Source: Temnopleurus reevesii (lineage: Eukaryota; Echinodermata; Echinoidea; Temnopleuroida; Temnopleuridae). From it: 64,000 nt of DNA. The stretch is taken from positions 1 to 64,000 of the forward strand of contig BQKZ01000763.1 of the NCBI GenBank assembly GCA_036244855.1, read 5' to 3'. The stretch's first letter is position 1; every line of letters begins with the position of its first letter. A program made the position numbers and the translations under genes. The notes under the pieces are model-generated. The model ran no database searches. It saw nothing but the letters and a program-made list of their open reading frames with translations, and was not told the DNA's origin. Positions 57,653 to 64,000 of the stretch are shown piece by piece.

Positions 57653-57825
57653 TAATACTTTTCGAGTAGATCTTATTAATGTTTGGTAAGATACTATGAA
57701 GGTATATGTACTATGCTTTTCATCTTGATGAAGTTTTCACCAATTTCTGGGACTGGAAATTTGATCAGGAGTTGGATCAATCAATCAGTAAATAAATAGA
57801 TTAGGGGCTGTATTACTTTGATGAT

Positions 57826-57999
57826 GTTGCTTCAAATTTGCAATTGATCGCAAATAAATTGAAAATCTGTTGCAAATTGAAACACATATTTTCATTGGTG
57901 TAAAGTCTGCACTCTTGAAAAGAAGCGCATAAAACAAGGTTTTTGATTGGTGCATGCCAATCAACAGCAGCTTGCAATTGATTGCAGCTTTCCAGCAAC
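57826..57999. mobile_element. Related hairpin element, diverged third member
   Basis: GTTGCTTCAAATTTGCAATT at the left, AATTGATTGCAGCTTTCCAG then CAAC at the right. The arms resemble the GGGTGTTGCTC family without the G-run end. Confidence 0.5.
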
Positions 58000-59726
58000 A
58001 CTCATAAGTGCATGATAATCTTATGTTATAAATATACATGTATGTTATAAATATGAATTGTCAATAAGAGGATATTGATGAAGAAGGAGAAGAAGCAATT
58101 TACTGAAATATGACAAGTTTTGTTTGAAAATGTGATTATTTTATATTTTGATGTTTGTACCATGCAATAGATATTGAATTATATTTGAATAGCCAGAAGC
58201 TTGTTTGTGAAGTTCATCACAAAAGTGACTTAACCCTTTCAAAATATGTCATTATTTCAATGCATGCACTCATAGAGGGAGTATGTAGAATAGTGCTCAG
58301 TTATTTGGGGAAATTTATGCAGTAACAAATACGTACATTCCCTGGAAAGTGCAATAATTATCTGAATAATGGCCTATTTGTAAAGAGTTTATAATTTTTA
58401 TCACTTTTGTGAGGAACCTGTCCCACAACAGGCATATCATGGTTATCATTTTTATTTCAAATTGAGCCATGGAAAGATATGAAATGGTTATTGTAAATAG
58501 ATGGGGAGAGTTTAAGAAAATGTAAAATGTTTTGCAAGTTGTACATAGTTATTTTATGTTGCTAGCATGTACATGGTAGTGTAAATATACTAGAAAATGG
58601 TAGAAATAAGCGCAGAAATCTGAAAATCAAAAGCATGTCTAATTTCAATTTTGTTGGTTCCTTTTCTTTTAATATGTAGTATATTATTTATTTATATCAT
58701 TTTGTTATATTTATGCCTTAAGTACATCTGCATTAGGTTATTTGTTGAGTGGTGTGCTACAGCTATCACTGTTTTTCTTGTGATATCGTATGTAAATTCC
58801 TTTCGCTCGCAAATTTATAAACTGCTTGGTTGAAGTTTAAAAAAAAAAGTTGTATTGGCAGGGCTGAAAGAACCTTTTGTAAAGATCAACTTGAGCAACT
58901 AAAGTTCAAGATTCGCTCTTGTTATCTTCATCTATTATTTTGGGTTTTTCTTCAGAGGATTCAAGAGAGGTTTAGCCGGGAAATAATGAAGGAAACTATG
59001 CCTTGAAATTTCTGTATTATTAAGCGGACATGTATTACCTATTTATTATTTAGAAGTCAATTTGACCATATTGTTTTTATTACTGGTGCTGACTATGGAC
59101 TTATTGGAGGAATACATCGCTGAAAATATTGGTAAATATATTCATGTCTCATAAAATACGCATTTAAACGTTCATGAATTTTTTTTAAAACATCTATAGC
59201 AAAATGTACACTAAAAGCAGGCCCTTGCTAGAAACATTGAAGATATTTTCCGAAATTTTTGTTAACAATATGCTTTAAATGATTTTGGTTCTCTACTATT
59301 CCATTTCAAATCCTAGGTATATATGTGAATGCAGAGGTCATTGTTCTAATTTACACATAATTTCTAGAATATGTTTGATTGTTTTTTATTTTTCCGGCGT
59401 GCAAATTTTGAAGATTGCTGTTCTCCTATGTATATAGATATTTTCGTTCGACAATGCATGATGCTTATGTATGATTATGTGTGTACACCTGAGAAAATCT
59501 GTTCAAAACCATTGGTCCAACTTAGTTTGGACATGTAATACTTGCGTTTTCTGTCATCATTGGTTGAGGAAGGGGAATGTTTTAGTCTTTTCATTATGCA
59601 ACAGTTCATTTGACAGGCTAGATGACCATTTTGCGAACTTCTGGTGCAAAATTCTTCCTCAAGTCAATTTAGGCAGAGGTTATGCTTGTGAATTATTTGG
59701 ATTAAGTTTGCTTTTATTGAAACACA
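58000..59726. other. AT-rich, putative 3' UTR, nothing recognised
   Basis: No coding signal; ORFs are short and random-looking. Confidence 0.45.
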
Positions 59727-60198
59727 TTGCCCCGTATTCCGATAGCTGGGTTTAACTCAAGTTGGGACTAAGCCATTGTTATTTAGGCATTGGCTATTCG
59801 AAAGTTAAACCAATTATGACAATGATTTAGACCTTGGTTAAGTTAAAAACTTTCGTAATATGGATCCCAGTCTTTTCTTGGTTTGTTTGTATTTTTACTG
59901 TCGTTATCGTGTTTTGATTCCTTTCTAAATCCCAACCATGTTCACCAAGATGATTTGATTTCTCCTGATTATACGAATACACGCAATCATATTACGCCTC
60001 CACTTGGTATTGCAATCACCAAGCATGTAACTTATCAACATTTGAAGAAATTCTGGTTTTGAACACAATGTCTTCTATGTTTTGTTGCTTTATTTTCATG
60101 TACAGCAGAGATTTTGGTTCTTTGGCATGTCTAAACTTTTATAAATATGAGTCAAATACCATTTGCGTTTGTTCGATACTGTGTACTATACATTATTC

Positions 60199-60204
60199 AA
60201 TAAA
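60199..60204 (+). promoter_or_regulatory. Candidate distal polyadenylation signal AATAAA
   Basis: AATAAA in cattattcaataaaataa, followed 25-50 nt downstream by a T/GT-rich run (tgttattattctgttcatg). It is the best-formed of several AATAAA hexamers behind the stop codon. Confidence 0.4.
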
Positions 60205-60824
60205 ATAATACTTCTCGAAGTTGAGCCAGTGTTATTATTCTGTTCATGTATGTATTGATACTCTCTTCTTTTCTATATATCGTCTGTGTTTTCACGAAAT
60301 GATGGTAGCAAATGGAAAGTGTTGCATGAAGACGAAGAAATCCTGACATAGCACCAATTCAAGGGGTATCCTTTTGAAATAAGCATTCTTAAAAAGAAAA
60401 CAAACGTTTTCGATGAACGTGTATATCACATGTTTCTTGCAACAGTTCCCTTTGGCTACTGTCCCTTTGTGAAGACATCAACAGGCTTTCGCTTTCCGAA
60501 CAACGCGAGTGTATCAGCCAAAATTCAACTAGCCATGCACGTTCTTTGCCTAACATATCACCGTTCTCCTTTGTCTCATGGTAGCCCAAGCTATAGATCA
60601 ATGAATGAAGATGGTTTCGCGATCGCTGATTGACAGAGCTATATTGTCTAGCGACATGTACTGGGCGTACTCGCCAGACAACGGATCTGGATTTGTGGAC
60701 AACGGCCGATTGTCTGTTTGGCACACGAAATTTGCACTGCGTTGTTCTGAATGGACTTGCGAAAACCCAATATTGATTGTATAGTGCACTGTAAATTCGC
60801 TGAATGGACATCTGGATAGTTTTA

Positions 60825-60954
60825 AGCCCCGGTCACATAGAGCCCCAGAAGAAACACGATTCAACACGACTCTTCGTTCGGAAGCAGTTAACTGTGAATT
60901 ACCAAAGAGTCGTGTTGAATCGTGTTGCTTCCGGGGTCCTATGTGACCGGGGCC
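60825..60954. mobile_element. 130-bp GC-rich hairpin element (GCCCCGGTCACAT family), copy 4
   Basis: AGCCCCGGTCACATAGAGCC at the left, GGTCCTATGTGACCGGGGCC at the right; central agttaactgtgaatta shared with copies 1 and 3. Two minus-strand ORFs here are artefacts of it. Confidence 0.85.
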
Positions 60955-61051
60955 TATGTTAACACCGCTGATGTTATTCCATACCGCACGGTATATATAC
61001 ATCGGACAAGACCAGTTGGTGTCACCGTAAGCAGAAGGGACAAAGGTTTTT

Positions 61052-61229
61052 GGACAAAGGGAACAACTTTATTCAAGCATTCGCAATAGCTAGATACACA
61101 CACCAGACATTTCACTCTCTCTTATTCTGTGGAAATGCCAATCAGGCGCCGCACGATGAAAGAGGAAGGTACAATTTCTGTGTGTATCTAGCTATTGTGA
61201 ACGCCTGAATGAAGTTGTTTACATTGTCC
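61052..61229. mobile_element. Long-TIR hairpin element (GGACAA family), copy 2
   Basis: Terminal inverted repeats of about 50 bp: GGACAAAGGGAACAACTTTA ... CAATAGCTAGATACACAC at the left, inverted at the right (GTGTGTATCTAGCTATTGTG ... GAAGTTGTTTACATTGTCC). Confidence 0.8.
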
Positions 61230-61590
61230 AAAATCCTCTGTCTGATCTGTTCACAGTACGTTTTTGCAGTGCATGAATGAAAGCACAATTTCTCACATCT
61301 TATACTTCTGCAAAATGTCGAATATAAGATCAGCTATGCAGTATTCAAATTTATATTTCATCAAATACAAAACATGGCGAGATGTGATATTTATATAATA
61401 TTGGATGGCAATGAATGGCATACCAGGGAATATTGCACGAGTTAGGGTAATATTGCACGAATCGAAGATGAGTGCAGTATTCAATATTACATTCTTCATG
61501 AATGTAAGCCATTCAATATAATTATTATCTATATGAGAGTTCAACATATAATCACTGCTGTTGCGCATGCTAAAGAAATATGGCGTAATG

Positions 61591-61888
61591 GGAGCGTCGT
61601 GGTGTAGTGGTTCGGACTCTCGCCTCTTAACAAGAAGGTCGGTGGTTCGAATCTCTCCCAGGGCGTTAATTTCCTTCAGCAAGAAATTTACCCATAGTGT
61701 GCTGCACTCAACCCAGGTGAGGTGAATGGGTAACAGCAGGAATTTATATTCTTCTAAATACAGAAGCGCCTACATGGCAGCTATGCTATGGCCGGGTAAT
61801 AATATTAGATAATTTGTCTCGCGCCTCTCAATAGGTGACTAGAGAGATGGCTTGTTTAAATGCTTTTTATTATTATTATTATTAATAT
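61591..61888 (+). mobile_element. tRNA-derived SINE, plus strand
   Basis: GGAGCGTCGTGGTGTAGTGG carries an A-box; GGTGGTTCGAATCTC is a near-consensus B-box. The body has GGCGTTAATTTCCTTC and CACTCAACCCAGGTGAGG, and the element ends in (TTA)n. Minus-strand copy at 14036-14297. Confidence 0.85.
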
Positions 61889-62320
61889 TGCACGGGTAAA
61901 AAGTCTCATATAGATAATAATTGATTATGTTGCATTGCTGAAGAGTTCACTGGGATTCCTGACAAAACGCACAATTTGATATCTCCGCCTCTATCTTGAA
62001 ATACGTCCAAATATAAAAACGCCTTAAAGAAATACACTACAATACAGTCAGAAATAAACACAACTCCTGTTATCATAATTCCATTATTGATAATAATATT
62101 TGCAGTAAAAAACAACCAGTAGTGTATTAACGACGGAATAATTTCTCAACCATGTCAATAAGGTTATCAAAATGCAGTTTGACAAATGCATATAATCAAA
62201 GGTAAAGTGTTTGATAAAGGAATTCTAGATACGTAAATATAAATACACACAGAGACAACGTGCGTCATGCATGAGGCGGTGTCGTTAATGAAGGGAAAAT
62301 AAATTTGTTAAATCATTCAT

Positions 62321-62854
62321 GCCAGGCTGACACTTGCACGTTTTCGTGGCACGCACTGGCCAGTGTGCAAACTAGTCATGAACTGAAGTGAAGCGTGCGC
62401 AAACTCGTCGTGACTGCATGCCATATCGGGATGAGAATTTTGAAATCTTCAAAATTTCGTGATCGGGTCGTACACTATGTGGAATTCGTCGGGACAATGC
62501 GGCATGATACGTGCCAATGGGTTGCAGTGCGAGTCATGCAACGGCTGTCACGAACTGTAGCAAATAGCCTCATAGTCATCCATACCAAGTGTCGATGTTA
62601 TCCCGGAGACACAGCAGAATCGCGACACCGTACAGATTGCGCAAACTCGTCGTGCCAATGCGGGAAGTGCGCAAACTATGCACAAGCGATAGTTCGTGTC
62701 GATGTGGACACAGATTTGCACGCATCCATGAAATTTTCGCAAACTCATTGTGAACTATGATTGAACTAATCGTGAACAATGCGGAAACCTCCCAGTTCGT
62801 GTCCCCAAAATGACACGACTTGCCACGGCAAAATCGTGCAAGTGTCAGTCTGGC
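62321..62854. mobile_element. 534-bp inverted-repeat element
   Basis: GCCAGGCTGACACTTGCACG at the left and, inverted at the right, GCCAGACTGACACTTGCACG (19 of 20). The interior is GC-richer than its flanks and repeats gcgcaaactcgtcgtg-like words (62396, 62640, 62668). The 121-codon ORF inside has no family resemblance. Confidence 0.7.
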
Positions 62855-64000
62855 TTAAAACTCTTATTTAAAACGGTATTCTACTAAAAGTGTGCTGATT
62901 TTGCACGCCAAGTATGCTTACAGGTGCTGCGCTCAAAATGCAAATATTTATCTGCACAAACCAGTTCTGGTGTCAAAATAGCTGTTAATTTTTGTTCAGA
63001 TAGGTCCTGGAGAAAGATAATGGTGGATAATAATAATAATAATAGACAACATTTATAATGCACTTCATATATATGCAAAAGTTTCAAAGCGCAAGAAGAA
63101 AATAGAATGTTAATACATGATTGGGTGTTGGCGATTTGATACATAAAATTCATCCGATTCTTTTTCTGAACACTCGTCTGAAAACTAAGTATAATGTTTA
63201 ATATGTTGTCAGCTTTATATCGGATACAAGTAACAAATTGGTTTCACATCGTCGAAAATCTTCAAAGACTACTACGACGCGACACGATGTCATTGCGACT
63301 CGGTGCCGATTCCGCTTTCTCTTACGACGTGAAAGCTTAATTGCAGTAGCTCTATTCTGTTTTCCCGATCTAATTACGCTTTCTTGATACTAAAATCGAA
63401 TCGCAGACTGATCGTAAGATGTGCGATGGACTACGACCATTCTATTGCAACAGCCCTCACTTCACGATGCAAATACGAATCGAAAATCATTCGAGGATAC
63501 CATACGGAGATATCCCGCTGAAATAAAAATAACATTTAAGATTTGGGTGTTATCACGACAAACAGGAATATATACTTCTGAGATAAGAATAATTCAAGTT
63601 TACGTCACATTTACAATGTTATCAAGACAAACATAATGTCTTTGTCTCTATTGATTATGATAAACTAATCGTTTAATGAGAATGTTCAGATACTTTGATA
63701 ATAAGTCTGGGAGTCATCGTTCTTTATATTTAACAAAAAGACAAAACAAAACAGAACAAAAACTGTAAGTGAACTTTCAGAAAAAGTGCGTCCAATGGGA
63801 AACGTAATTATTTTCATTTTTGCTGTATCATTCTTCATCTTTTTTTACATTTTCTTTCTCTTGGCATTTTCTTCTTTTCGTTGTTCATTCTCCACCTTCT
63901 TCTCCCTCTTCTCTTCTTTACCTTTCATCTTCTTATTCTTCTTCTTATTATTATCACCTTGTTCATGATTCTTTCTCTGTTTCTTCTTCGTTTTCTATAC
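62855..64000. other. AT-rich intergenic sequence, no gene recognised
   Basis: Ends in a CTT/TTC-rich tract from about 63890. No coding signal. Confidence 0.5.

Larger units (their letters stand above)
53756..60230 (+). other. Putative long 3' UTR / downstream region of the transporter
   Basis: No coding signal is visible between the stop codon and about 60.2 kb. Candidate AATAAA signals occur at 56470, 57114, 57246, 57791 and 60199. The last is followed by a T/GT-rich stretch. If the distal one is used, the UTR is about 6.4 kb and includes a three-unit tandem repeat (53896-54346) and several hairpin elements. RNA data would be needed to fix the end. Confidence 0.4.

Noticed and set aside
60389..61002. 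Two minus-strand ORFs of 134-140 codons
   Set aside because: One is largely a translation of the GC-rich hairpin at 60825; neither resembles a known family.
61591..61665. Functional tRNA gene
   Set aside because: Good box A and B, but the same body follows as in the minus-strand copy at 14036-14297, so it is a SINE head.
62395..62760. 121-codon plus-strand ORF
   Set aside because: Lies inside an inverted-repeat element with repeated words; no transposase motif.

Overview
The window is eukaryotic: AT-rich, intron-containing, and crowded with microsatellites, short palindromic DNA elements and tRNA-derived SINEs. Almost no long ORF outside one gene looks like protein. That gene resembles animal SLC7A light-chain transporters, and the dense hairpin repeats fit a marine invertebrate deuterostome, most likely a sea urchin. 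The species is inferred from style, not from a marker sequence.

The only gene I can support is a plus-strand SLC7A (LAT/y+LAT-type) amino acid transporter with two alternative first coding exons. Exon 1A is at 8479-9013 and exon 1B at 31784-32324. Each encodes its own cytoplasmic N-terminus plus the first three membrane segments. They are about 74% identical over 131 aligned residues without a gap. Both end in phase 1, so either can join exon 2 at 38030. Nine shared exons (38030-38155, 42129-42225, 44223-44267, 45160-45283, 46251-46354, 47057-47153, 52183-52332, 52966-53143, 53694-53755) complete predicted proteins of 505 aa (A) and 507 aa (B). All junctions are GT-AG and in frame. Both first exons keep the GSGIF substrate-site motif and the extracellular cysteine that tethers LAT proteins to an SLC3-type heavy chain. 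A 3' UTR may run to an AATAAA near 60199.

Two internal exons carry broken tandem copies of their own 5' ends, each with its splice acceptor: one before exon 2 (37854) and two before exon 8 (51784 and 51970). All three would disrupt the frame if spliced in.

The rest is repeat-rich. 1-8 kb has a split segmental duplication with a LINE tail inserted in one copy, purine microsatellites, and a four-unit minisatellite just upstream of exon 1A. 9-31 kb (intron 1A) has tandem arrays, SINEs, three 250-bp hairpin elements, a 378-bp gap, and a 334-bp element with long terminal inverted repeats and 9-bp target duplications. 32-53 kb (shared introns) has several hairpin families, including one element nested in another and one inserted in a tandem array. 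54-60 kb has a three-unit repeat and a cluster of inverted repeats in the putative 3' UTR. 60-64 kb is intergenic, with hairpin elements, a SINE and a 534-bp inverted-repeat element.
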